From Apibacter mensalis (lineage in GTDB: Bacteria > Bacteroidota > Bacteroidia > Flavobacteriales > Weeksellaceae), in assembly GCF_001418685.1 (NCBI RefSeq), contig NZ_LIVM01000003.1, positions 124,001-188,000 on the forward strand: a DNA stretch of 64,000 nucleotides, in the 5' to 3' direction. Numbering within the stretch: the stretch's first letter is position 1; each line of letters opens with the position of its first letter. The notes beneath the pieces were generated by a model. The model was not told the DNA's origin and ran no database searches. It saw only the letters and a list, made by a program, of their open reading frames with translations. Shown here one piece after another: positions 48,014 to 55,663 of the stretch. Made by a program: the position numbers and the translations under genes.

Positions 48014-48452
48014 CTTAATAATTATGGTTATTATAAGGCTATTTATTATTAATAATTTTTTTATCATGAAAAATAAATTCTATTTCTTAACTATTATGGA
48101 GCACAAACCAGTCTAAACTAAAAAAGAAATGATTCTGCATGTATTAGAATCATTTCTTTATTTTTGCTTTCGATTTAATAAAAAAACTATTTTATAGAAA
48201 GTAAAAATCACAAATTCTCATTTTTTATGATGTGTTTGAAGCCTAAACTCCCTTCTTTGCTAATGTAATGAATTTTATTCTATATCTAAAATTTATTATA
48301 AATAAATTAATAATATCAATTTTAATATTTTTTAATTATAAATTCCAATTTGCTGAATAATAGATATATTATCATTTTTTATTACATTTCAATAATTAAA
48401 ATTAATTATATAGCATTTATTTGCTTACTTTAAAAAACTTTTCATTCACTCC
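48014..48452. other. Spacer between Nudix gene and alkyltransferase-like gene
   Basis: 439 nt of A+T-rich DNA. It includes the perfect hairpin at 48123-48159. No open frame with coding character was seen on either strand. Confidence 0.5.
48123..48159 (+). terminator. Strong terminator hairpin after the Nudix gene
   Basis: AAAGAAATGATTCT (48123-48136) pairs perfectly with AGAATCATTTCTTT (48146-48159) around a 9-nt loop. An A-run precedes and ATTTTTG follows, so it can work on both strands. It is 110 nt past the Nudix stop. Confidence 0.75.
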
Positions 48453-48776
48453 ATGAAAACAACCAATTTTTATGAAAAAGTATATCAAATTGTACGAAGA
48501 ATACCTTATGGTAAAGTAACCACTTACGGTCTTATTGCTGCTCATTTGGGAGTTAAAAGCTCATCCAGAATGGTCGGATATGCTATGAACTCTTCTCATT
48601 CTTTACCAAATATTCCGGCTCATAGAGTAGTAAACAGAAACGGAATGTTAACGGGGAAATTTCATTTTCCCACCCCTACACTTATGGAAGAACTTTTACA
48701 AAATGAAGGAATCCGAGTTAAAAATGATATGATCATCAATTTTAAAAATTATTTATGGATACCTGAAAATGATTGA
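48453..48776 (+). CDS. Alkyltransferase-like protein (MGMT family, Cys replaced)
   Basis: 107 residues of the MGMT DNA-binding domain (NFYEKVYQIVRRIPYGKVTTYG, SSSRMVGYAM). The active-site motif PCHRV reads IPAHRVV, with Ala56 in place of the alkyl-accepting Cys. Alkyltransferase-like proteins with this change bind O6-alkylguanine without repairing it and flag it for nucleotide excision repair. The N-terminal MGMT domain is absent, as usual for the group. Upstream of mntH by 61 nt. Confidence 0.9.
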   Translation: MKTTNFYEKVYQIVRRIPYGKVTTYGLIAAHLGVKSSSRMVGYAMNSSHSLPNIPAHRVVNRNGMLTGKFHFPTPTLMEELLQNEGIRVKNDMIINFKNYLWIPEND

Positions 48777-48837
48777 TATTATATTTTATAATGCAAAAAT
48801 TTAATTTATATTTGCAAATATTAGAAAAGTCTAACAA

Positions 48838-50241
48838 TTGAGTAAGAAATCTCTGCAAGAAGTTCATGAAAGTATAAATACTGAAAATCCTAAAAAATGG
48901 AAAAGGATACTTTCTTTTTTCGGCCCGGCTTACCTAGTTGCTGTTGGATACTTGGATCCGGGAAATTGGGCAACTGATATTGCGGGAGGCAGTAAGTTTG
49001 GCTATGCTTTAATTTGGGTTTTATTAATGAGCAACATTATGGCAGTATTGCTTCAAGCTTTAAGTGCTCGATTAGGTATTGTTCGCGGGTTAGATTTAGC
49101 GCAAACCAATAGAGAGTATTACCCAAAATGGATGAACTATATTTTATATGGTTTTGCAGAAATAGCCATAGCAGCAACTGATTTAGCTGAAGTATTAGGA
49201 ATGGCTATTGGGTTGCAGCTTCTATTTGGACTTGATCTTATCTGGGGGGTTTGGTTTGCTGCATTAGATACTCTGCTTTTACTTGTTCTACAACGATTTG
49301 GTATAAGGAAAATGGAAGCCTTTATCATCGCTTTAGTTGCGATTATAGGGGGATGTTTTCTTGTTGAGATGTTCTTAGCAAAACCTAATATAATTGAAGT
49401 TTCTAAGGGTTTTAAACCAACCCTTCCCAATACTGAGGCTCTATATATAGCAATCGGAATTATAGGAGCAACTGTAATGCCACATAACTTGTATCTTCAT
49501 TCTGCTTTAGTTCAAACTAGAAAAATAAAAAGAGATTATGAATCTTTAAAAAGAGCTATTAAATATAACTTTTACGATAGTCTCATCGCATTAAATTTGG
49601 CATTTTTTGTGAATGCTGCAATATTAGTTCTCGCTGCCTCAACTTTTTATAGTGCTGGATTACATGATATTGATGGATTACATGATGCATATAAAATGTT
49701 ATCCAATTTATTGGGCCCTCTAGCCCCCGTTCTTTTTGCCATTGCTTTAATTGCTTCCGGACAAAGTTCAACCGTGACCGGTACACTTGCCGGACAAATT
49801 GTAATGGAAGGATATCTCCACTTTAGAATGAATCCCGCCTTAAGAAGATTGTTGACACGCATACTTGCAATTATACCCGCTGTCATGGTAATAAGCATAT
49901 TAGGAGATAGTTCCGTTAATGAAATGCTTATTTTTAGTCAAGTTCTATTAAGTATGCAATTAGGCTTCGCAGTGATTCCTCTCATCCATTTTGTTAGTGA
50001 TAAAGATAAAATGGGAAGGTTTGCAATCAAATTACCTTTAAAAATTATATCTTGGATTGTATGCATAATCATTATTATTTTAAATATAAAATTAATTTAT
50101 GATGAGGAAATTAATGTTTATAGTAATAAAGATATATCTTTAAGCGTAAAAATTATTTTAGGGGTTGTATCTATAGGTATATTATTATTCTTGTTTAACA
50201 TTGTTTTATATCCTTGGATAAAGAGGTCACATAAAAATTAA
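48838..50241 (+). CDS. mntH: NRAMP-family divalent metal transporter
   Basis: Proton-coupled importer of Mn2+ or Fe2+. 467 residues with about 11 membrane segments. The metal-binding motif of TM1 is LDPGNWATD (about residues 39-47, DPGN) and that of TM6 is MPHNLYLHSALVQTRK. Both are intact. The start is TTG at 48838, giving a 30-residue cytoplasmic lead-in. A -7-like box TATATTTG lies at 48807-48814, so it can be transcribed apart from the gene before it. Mn versus Fe preference is not deducible. Confidence 0.93.
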   Translation: MSKKSLQEVHESINTENPKKWKRILSFFGPAYLVAVGYLDPGNWATDIAGGSKFGYALIWVLLMSNIMAVLLQALSARLGIVRGLDLAQTNREYYPKWMNYILYGFAEIAIAATDLAEVLGMAIGLQLLFGLDLIWGVWFAALDTLLLLVLQRFGIRKMEAFIIALVAIIGGCFLVEMFLAKPNIIEVSKGFKPTLPNTEALYIAIGIIGATVMPHNLYLHSALVQTRKIKRDYESLKRAIKYNFYDSLIALNLAFFVNAAILVLAASTFYSAGLHDIDGLHDAYKMLSNLLGPLAPVLFAIALIASGQSSTVTGTLAGQIVMEGYLHFRMNPALRRLLTRILAIIPAVMVISILGDSSVNEMLIFSQVLLSMQLGFAVIPLIHFVSDKDKMGRFAIKLPLKIISWIVCIIIIILNIKLIYDEEINVYSNKDISLSVKIILGVVSIGILLFLFNIVLYPWIKRSHKN

Positions 50242-50917
50242 TCTATTATTCATCAATTACTTATCCAAAAAGTAAAAATTAATTATGCCCATTTTAAGTT
50301 ATCGGTATAGCATCAGATTTTAGTAAAGGAGATCTACGTTTTTCAGTTATTTCCTTTTTCGACGTTTCTACTTTAATGATTGTATTATTTCCTGTCATTA
50401 AAATTATATTTGTCAATTTATAATTGAATATTGGCTTATTTAGATAAAATTTAACTTTATCTAAATAAGCCAACTGATTAAAAATTACCTGCTTAAATAA
50501 GTATATACACTTGTTGAGGCAAAATTAAGATTTGTTAATCCTGCGATTTTACTTCCTAATTCACGTAATGAAAATAAGATTGATATTTGTATTGATGGTA
50601 AAACATTACATTTGGTATTATGACAATAGAGTATGCAATAAAATGATCACTCCTATTTTAGTCGTATATACTTATACTTAAATTATTAACGTACTGCTTA
50701 TTTTTAATTAATTATTTCTCTTATATGTTTCACATTATTTTAGATTATATACACAATTATATCAAACATCATTTACATCTAACCGTTACCTTGTTTTTTA
50801 TAAAAATTTTATATTTTGCATAAATTTTATTTAATATTTATCTAAAGTTTACCTTTGCTTTCTAACTTTTACAATTTTTTGCTTTTATAATAGTTATAAC
50901 CTCATTATTTAAAATTT
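50242..50917. other. Spacer with coding remnants and an 18-bp hairpin
   Basis: 676 nt. A minus-strand frame of about 80 codons without a usable start ends at 50294-50296 (it includes NQLAYLDKVKFYLNKPI and VETSKKEITEKRRSP). A plus-strand stretch at about 50510-50625 reads VEAKLRFVNPAILLPNSRNE. Neither is recognised; they look like gene remnants. The perfect hairpin at 50431-50473 lies within the minus-strand frame. Confidence 0.35.
50431..50473. repeat. Perfect 18-bp inverted repeat with 7-nt loop
   Basis: TTGGCTTATTTAGATAAA (50431-50448) and TTTATCTAAATAAGCCAA (50456-50473) are exact complements around ATTTAAC. No T-run follows on either strand, so it is not a classic terminator. It lies 190 nt past mntH. 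Confidence 0.85.
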
Positions 50918-50942
50918 ATGAGATATTTTATTAATTTATCAA

Positions 50943-51542
50943 TTGTTTTTTTTGGTCTTTTTCAGCATTACTACAGAAAGTTATACTTTTATCTATGGTG
51001 ACGTTCATCCATTAATTTTAAATGAAAAATCTTATTTAAATCGTTTTATTTATTACTACAGTTATTTTACTATTCAATCTAATTTGGCTGTTGGAATTAC
51101 TTCATTAATATTGCTTTTTAAATCTGATTATTCTAAAAAATGGTTTCGTATTTTACAATTAGATGGTATTATTTGTACAACTATTACTTGTATAGTATAT
51201 AACATTGTTCTAAGACATGATCATAAACTTAAAGGTATTATAATATTAACCAACGAAGCTTTACACGTAATAATTCCTTTTTTATCAGCATTATACTGGA
51301 TATTATATGGTTTTGTACAAAAATTAGATAAAAAAATTGCTGTCTTTGCTATTTTTCCTCCTCTCATTTATATTATTTATATTTTTATAAGAGGTCATTT
51401 CACAGATATATATCCCTATCCATTTCTAGACGCAAACAAAATAGGTTTACAACAAGCTGTATTAAATACATGTGGAATTATACTCTTATTTTTATTTCTT
51501 GAATTTATCTTACTATATATGGATAAAAAATTGAAAAAATGA
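50943..51542 (+). CDS. Pr6Pr-family membrane protein, probable N-terminal frameshift
   Basis: 199 residues with about five to six membrane segments (TESYTFIYG, then YYSYFTIQSNLAVGITSLIL and ALHVIIPFLSALYWILYGFV). The pattern resembles Pr6Pr-family membrane proteins of unknown function. The readable frame starts at a TTG (50943), but a better start, ATG at 50918 encoding MRYFINLSIVFF, is one base out of frame. The break lies at a run of eight T (50946-50953); seven T would join the two parts. So this may be a pseudogene, a phase-variable gene or a sequencing error. The tsf terminator lies just past its stop. Confidence 0.62.
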   Translation: MFFLVFFSITTESYTFIYGDVHPLILNEKSYLNRFIYYYSYFTIQSNLAVGITSLILLFKSDYSKKWFRILQLDGIICTTITCIVYNIVLRHDHKLKGIIILTNEALHVIIPFLSALYWILYGFVQKLDKKIAVFAIFPPLIYIIYIFIRGHFTDIYPYPFLDANKIGLQQAVLNTCGIILLFLFLEFILLYMDKKLKK

Positions 51543-51591
51543 ATAAATTCTAATTCTTAAATTTATTTAAATAATATATATCTAAAATAAA

Positions 51592-51615
51592 AAAGACTGC
51601 ATAAATGCAGTCTTT
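51592..51615. terminator. Bidirectional terminator between Pr6Pr-like gene and tsf
   Basis: AAAGACTGCAT (51592-51602) pairs with ATGCAGTCTTT (51605-51615). It is 19 nt past the tsf stop (minus) and 49 nt past the Pr6Pr-like stop (plus). Confidence 0.8.
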
Positions 51616-51634
51616 CTAATATATAACTTTTGAA

Positions 51635-52453
51635 TTATAATCTTATAAACCCGGTTATTTTAACTTCAGGATCAATTGATTTCACATAATCTTCAACTGA
51701 AATTTTTTCACCCATTATATAATCTTGCTTTAACAAGGTATTATCTTTAAAAAACTTATTTAATTTTCCTTTAGCTATATTTTCAAGCATAGCTTCCGGT
51801 TTACCTTCTTGACGCAATTGATCTTTAGCAATTTCAAGTTCTTTTTCAATTACACTAGAATCAACCTGTGTTTCATCTAATGCAATTGGGGTCATTGCTG
51901 CAACTTGCATTGAAATATTTTTAGATACTTCAGCTGCATTGCCGAAAGACTTTGATAAACCAACTGCAGAAGCTATTTTATTTCCGGCATGTATATATGA
52001 ACCTACAAATGGAGCTTCTAATTTTTTAAATCCGGATATTTCTATTTTTTCACCGATTACTCCCGTTTGCTCGATAAGTTTTTCACTTACAGGAATACCA
52101 TTGAAATCGGCTGCTAATAATTCTTCTTTGGTATTGAAATTTAATGCAAGTTTTGCAAAATCCTTAGCCAATTTAACAAAATCTTCATTTTTTGCAACAA
52201 AATCTGTTTCACAGCTTAATTTAATTACAACTGCCTTTGTATGGGCGTCGTTTACTGCAGCTATTACTGCTCCTTCAAGATTTTCTCTATCTGCTCTATT
52301 TGCAGCAACTTTTTGTCCTTTTTTTCTTAATAAGTCAACCGCTTTGTCGAAATCTCCTTCTGCTTCAACTAAAGCTTTTTTTGAGTCCATCATTCCTGCT
52401 CCTGTAGCATTTCTTAGTTTTGCTACATCAGCTGCTTTTGGTGAATATGACAT
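51635..52453 (-). CDS. tsf: Elongation factor Ts
   Basis: Nucleotide exchange factor for EF-Tu. 272 residues. The N-terminal UBA-like part has VAKLRNATGAGMMDSKKALVEAEGD, and the core contains VVIKLSCETDFVAKNEDF. The C-terminal coiled coil and GEKISVEDYVKSI follow. Starts 23 nt after rpsB; rpsB-tsf is the universal pair. Confidence 0.97.
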   Translation of the reverse strand: MSYSPKAADVAKLRNATGAGMMDSKKALVEAEGDFDKAVDLLRKKGQKVAANRADRENLEGAVIAAVNDAHTKAVVIKLSCETDFVAKNEDFVKLAKDFAKLALNFNTKEELLAADFNGIPVSEKLIEQTGVIGEKIEISGFKKLEAPFVGSYIHAGNKIASAVGLSKSFGNAAEVSKNISMQVAAMTPIALDETQVDSSVIEKELEIAKDQLRQEGKPEAMLENIAKGKLNKFFKDNTLLKQDYIMGEKISVEDYVKSIDPEVKITGFIRL

Positions 52454-52476
52454 CTTTATTTTATTTAAATTTAATT

Positions 52477-53277
52477 TTATTCTGCATTATTTTCTTCACT
52501 ATTATCAGATACTTCAGAGTCATTAGTATCTTGCATTAAAACGTCTTCTTCTTCTGCTGCGCCTTCTTCTTTTGCCTTGGCTTTTTCAGCTTTTCTCACA
52601 CTTAACCCTTCTTTAATAGAATTGGTAACTGTTTCTAATATCAAATCTATAGATTTTGAAGCATCATCATTACCCGGAATAGGAAAGTCTACCAACTGAG
52701 GATCTGAATTAGTATCTACGATTGCAAAAACAGGTATACCTAATTTTTTAGCCTCTGTCACAGCGATATGTTCTCTTAGTATATCTACTACAAAAAGAGC
52801 AGAAGGTAAACGAGTCATGTCAGCAATAGATCCTAAGTTTTTTTCTAATTTTGCTCTTTGACGATCTACTTGCAGTTTTTCTTTTTTAGATAGAGTTTCA
52901 AAAGTACCGTCTTTTTTCATTCTGTCAATTGAATTCATTTTTTTCACTGCCTTTCGAATGGTAACAAAGTTTGTTAACATTCCTCCGGGCCATCTTTCTG
53001 TAATATAAGGCATGTTTACAGATTCTGCATGTTTAGCAACAATATCTTTTGCTTGCTTTTTAGTTGCTACAAATAGAATTTTTCTTCCTGATGTAGCAAT
53101 TTTTCCTAAAGCGTTAGACGCTTCATCTAATTTTACAGAGGTTTTGTGTAAATCAATAATGTGGATCCCATTTTTCTCCATAAATATATAAGGAGCCATA
53201 TGTGGATTCCACTTTCTGGTAAGGTGACCAAAATGCACACCTGCATTTAAAAGGTCTTTTACGTCTACTTTTGCCAT
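52477..53277 (-). CDS. rpsB: 30S ribosomal protein S2
   Basis: 266 residues with the S2 signatures LLNAGVHFGHLTRKWNP and the late PVFAIVDTNSDPQLVDFPIPGNDDA. The C-terminal tail (about 235-266) is acidic and disordered, as often in Bacteroidota. Followed by tsf. Its leader holds a 9-bp hairpin at 53314-53337 and is separated from rpsI by the terminator at 53400-53427. Confidence 0.97.
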   Translation of the reverse strand: MAKVDVKDLLNAGVHFGHLTRKWNPHMAPYIFMEKNGIHIIDLHKTSVKLDEASNALGKIATSGRKILFVATKKQAKDIVAKHAESVNMPYITERWPGGMLTNFVTIRKAVKKMNSIDRMKKDGTFETLSKKEKLQVDRQRAKLEKNLGSIADMTRLPSALFVVDILREHIAVTEAKKLGIPVFAIVDTNSDPQLVDFPIPGNDDASKSIDLILETVTNSIKEGLSVRKAEKAKAKEEGAAEEEDVLMQDTNDSEVSDNSEENNAE

Positions 53278-53313
53278 ATTTTTTTTAGTTTACGTTCCGC
53301 TGTTTTTGCAATC

Positions 53314-53337
53314 AACTTAAAATTTAACTTTTAAGTT
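53314..53337 (-). promoter_or_regulatory. Hairpin in the rpsB leader
   Basis: AACTTAAAA (53314-53322) pairs with TTTTAAGTT (53329-53337) around TTTAAC. It is 37 nt upstream of the rpsB ATG and past the rpsI terminator. It may be leader structure with a regulatory role; function not shown. Confidence 0.4.
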
Positions 53338-53399
53338 TGGATGCTAAACTAAACGACAAGTTAAAATTGTTTATTAAAATCGTTATTTTTTTATATAAA

Positions 53400-53427
53400 A
53401 TAACCACTACAATAAAATAGTGGTTAT
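53400..53427 (-). terminator. Terminator after rpsI
   Basis: ATAACCACTA (53400-53409) pairs with TAGTGGTTAT (53418-53427), 10 bp, 21 nt past the rpsI stop on the minus strand. It separates rplM-rpsI from rpsB-tsf. Confidence 0.75.
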
Positions 53428-53447
53428 AAGTATTTTTATTAGTTGTA

Positions 53448-53834
53448 TTAACGTTTAGAGAATTGGAATCTTTTACGCGCTTTTTTCTGTCCAAATTTCT
53501 TTCTTTCAACCATTCTAGGATCTCTGGTTAAAAGTCCTTCAGGCTTTAAAATCGTTCTATTTTCTTCATTTAGTGATACTAGAGCTCTAGACACTGCCAG
53601 TCTAATAGCTTCAGCCTGTCCGGTTACTCCCCCTCCATATACATTTACTTTAATATCGTATTGACCTAATGTCTCAGTTAATTGAAAAGGTTGCGCTATT
53701 TTATATTGTAATACTTCTGTAGGAAAGTAAACTTTATAGTCTTTTCCGTTTATAGTAAAGTCTCCTTTTCCTTCAGAAAGATATACTCTTGCAACAGATG
53801 TTTTTCTTCTTCCTATTTTATGTGTAACTGCCAT
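53448..53834 (-). CDS. rpsI: 30S ribosomal protein S9
   Basis: 128 residues, normal length. Starts MAVTHKIGRRKTSVARVYL and ends KARKRFQFSKR, the conserved basic tail that reaches the P-site tRNA. GGGVTGQAEAIRLAVSRAL is the central signature. Begins 5 nt after the rplM stop; rplM-rpsI is a universal pair. Confidence 0.98.
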   Translation of the reverse strand: MAVTHKIGRRKTSVARVYLSEGKGDFTINGKDYKVYFPTEVLQYKIAQPFQLTETLGQYDIKVNVYGGGVTGQAEAIRLAVSRALVSLNEENRTILKPEGLLTRDPRMVERKKFGQKKARKRFQFSKR

Positions 53835-53839
53835 TATTT

Positions 53840-54295
53840 TTAGATGAAAGCGTTAATATCAAATGTTTTAGGTTGTTGAGCAACTTGTTCATGCTCTACT
53901 CCTTCATATAAGTATAAATTTTTAAGTACTTTTCTTCCCAATTTATTTTTAGGAAGCATACCTTTTACTGCATACTCCAACAATCTTCTTGGATCTTTTA
54001 CCTTAATTTCGGCAACACTTGAAAATTTTTGTCCACCGGGATATCCTGTATGTCTCACATATTCTTTTTGTTCTGTTTTATCCCCGGATAAAACAACTTT
54101 TCCTGCATTGATAATCACAATATTATCACCACAATCTGCATGTGGAGTAAAATTTGTTTTGTGTTTTCCTCGCAATATTTTAGCTATTTTAGAAGCTAAA
54201 CGCCCTAATTTTTGTCCTTCTGCATCAATAAGTAACCACTCTTTATTTGCAGTCTCTTTATTTGCCGATATGGTTTTGTAACTTAGTGTATTCAC
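53840..54295 (-). CDS. rplM: 50S ribosomal protein L13
   Basis: 151 residues. Signatures WLLIDAEGQKLGRLASKIA, HADCGDNIVIINAGKV and the late MLPKNKLGRKVLKNLYLYEG are all present. First gene of rplM-rpsI, with a near-consensus promoter at 54340-54370 and a small hairpin near the expected transcript start at 54325-54336. Confidence 0.98.
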   Translation of the reverse strand: MNTLSYKTISANKETANKEWLLIDAEGQKLGRLASKIAKILRGKHKTNFTPHADCGDNIVIINAGKVVLSGDKTEQKEYVRHTGYPGGQKFSSVAEIKVKDPRRLLEYAVKGMLPKNKLGRKVLKNLYLYEGVEHEQVAQQPKTFDINAFI

Positions 54296-54324
54296 TTTTC
54301 TTCTTTTTCCTTTATTAAAAATCG

Positions 54325-54336
54325 CCCTAAATAGGG
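54325..54336 (-). promoter_or_regulatory. Small hairpin at the start of the rplM leader
   Basis: CCCT (54325-54328) and AGGG (54333-54336) flank AAAT, placed about 4 nt past the -7 box of the rplM promoter on the minus strand. It would be the very 5' end of the mRNA. It could stabilise the transcript or take part in ribosomal-protein feedback; no proof. Confidence 0.3.
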
Positions 54337-54339
54337 TTG

Positions 54340-54370
54340 CAAATTTAAAAAATATTTTTAATTTAACAAA
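54340..54370 (-). promoter_or_regulatory. Bacteroidota-type promoter for rplM-rpsI
   Basis: On the minus strand TTTG (54367-54370) and TAAATTTG (54340-54347) are separated by exactly 19 nt, a near-ideal match to the Bacteroidota -33/-7 consensus. The rplM ATG lies 44 nt downstream. Confidence 0.75.
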
Positions 54371-54560
54371 TATCTTATGAACATTTTATCGATTTTATGT
54401 GAGTTATTGTATATACCTTTAGTTCTTTAGGTATTTTATATGCTCAATTTATTTACAAAAAAGATGATCGTAAGAATTTTTTTATTTATTAAAAATTTTA
54501 GATTTTTTAATTTATATTAATTATAATTTTATTTATTATTTATTAAACTAAATACTAATA

Positions 54561-55574
54561 ATGCGCAAAAATAATTTTGATTTTTTACGGTTATTGTTAT
54601 CAATTTTAATTATTATAACTCATTCATATGATCTGAAAAATAATAATACTACTGACTTTTTAAGTGATTTTTCTGGATTTAGTGTTGCTTATTTAACTGT
54701 AAAAAGTTTTTTTGTTATGAGCGGTTTTTTAGTGTGCAACAGCTTATTAAGGAGTTATTCTTTATTTATTTTTTACTGGAAAAGATTTTTAAGAATATAT
54801 CCGGGGCTTTTTGCAGCATTATTCTTTACCATTTTGTTATTACCTTTTGCTTATGATAAGAGTTTTTCAGATTATATCACTAATAAGGATGTCTATACTT
54901 ATATACCTAACAACTTATCCTTATTCAACTTGCAATATACTGTCTCGGGAATATTTGAAAATAATCCGTTTCCTAAAGTAATTAATGGCTCATTATGGAC
55001 TTTACGTTATGAATTTTTCTTTTACATTTTAATTTCATTTTTATTTTTCATAAAAAAATATCATTTGTTTTTAAAGATATTTTTAATAACTGTTTTATTC
55101 TCTAACATGGTCTTATATTTTTATTTTACTGCTCATAATCCCTCTTCTATTCAAATTCACTTTACAGACCTTTCTATCTCTTTCATTTCAGGGGTTTTAT
55201 TTTCTGTTTTCAATTTCCACAGACTTAATTATAATTATATTAAAATTATTTTTTTTGTTTCGCTATTGTTATTTTTTTTATTTGCTAGAATTTTTGATGA
55301 GCACTATTTTTTATTTTGCCAATATTTTATTTTCCCTTTTATCGTAATTTGCTTTGGATTATTATCTATATATCCATTAAATAAAATAAATATCATAGGT
55401 GATCTTTCCTATGGAATCTATATTTCAGCTTTTGTTATACAACAATTTATTATTAATTTTTCACCTGAAATTCATCCACTTAATTTAGCTATATTTACTT
55501 TCATTTTATCTTCAACATATGCATACTTTTCGTGGCATTTTATTGAAATTAAAGCTTTAAATCTAAAAAAATAA
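54561..55574 (+). CDS. Membrane acyltransferase (acyltransferase-3 family)
   Basis: 337 residues, almost entirely membrane segments (about ten). Starts NNFDFLRLLLSILIIITHSY, the acyltransferase-3 pattern with FDxLR and the catalytic His in ITHS. A middle GSLWTLRYEFFFY and late GDLSYGIYISAFVIQ are further family features. Such enzymes O-acylate surface polysaccharides, lipid A or peptidoglycan sugars; the target is unknown. Single gene before porZ with an 89-nt gap. Confidence 0.88.
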   Translation: MRKNNFDFLRLLLSILIIITHSYDLKNNNTTDFLSDFSGFSVAYLTVKSFFVMSGFLVCNSLLRSYSLFIFYWKRFLRIYPGLFAALFFTILLLPFAYDKSFSDYITNKDVYTYIPNNLSLFNLQYTVSGIFENNPFPKVINGSLWTLRYEFFFYILISFLFFIKKYHLFLKIFLITVLFSNMVLYFYFTAHNPSSIQIHFTDLSISFISGVLFSVFNFHRLNYNYIKIIFFVSLLLFFLFARIFDEHYFLFCQYFIFPFIVICFGLLSIYPLNKINIIGDLSYGIYISAFVIQQFIINFSPEIHPLNLAIFTFILSSTYAYFSWHFIEIKALNLKK

Positions 55575-55663
55575 ATTTTTCAATATTTTTCAAATAAATA
55601 AATACTATTTTCACTAATTTTCCACTAAATCTATTAAATTTACATGCTATATATGTCATTTCT

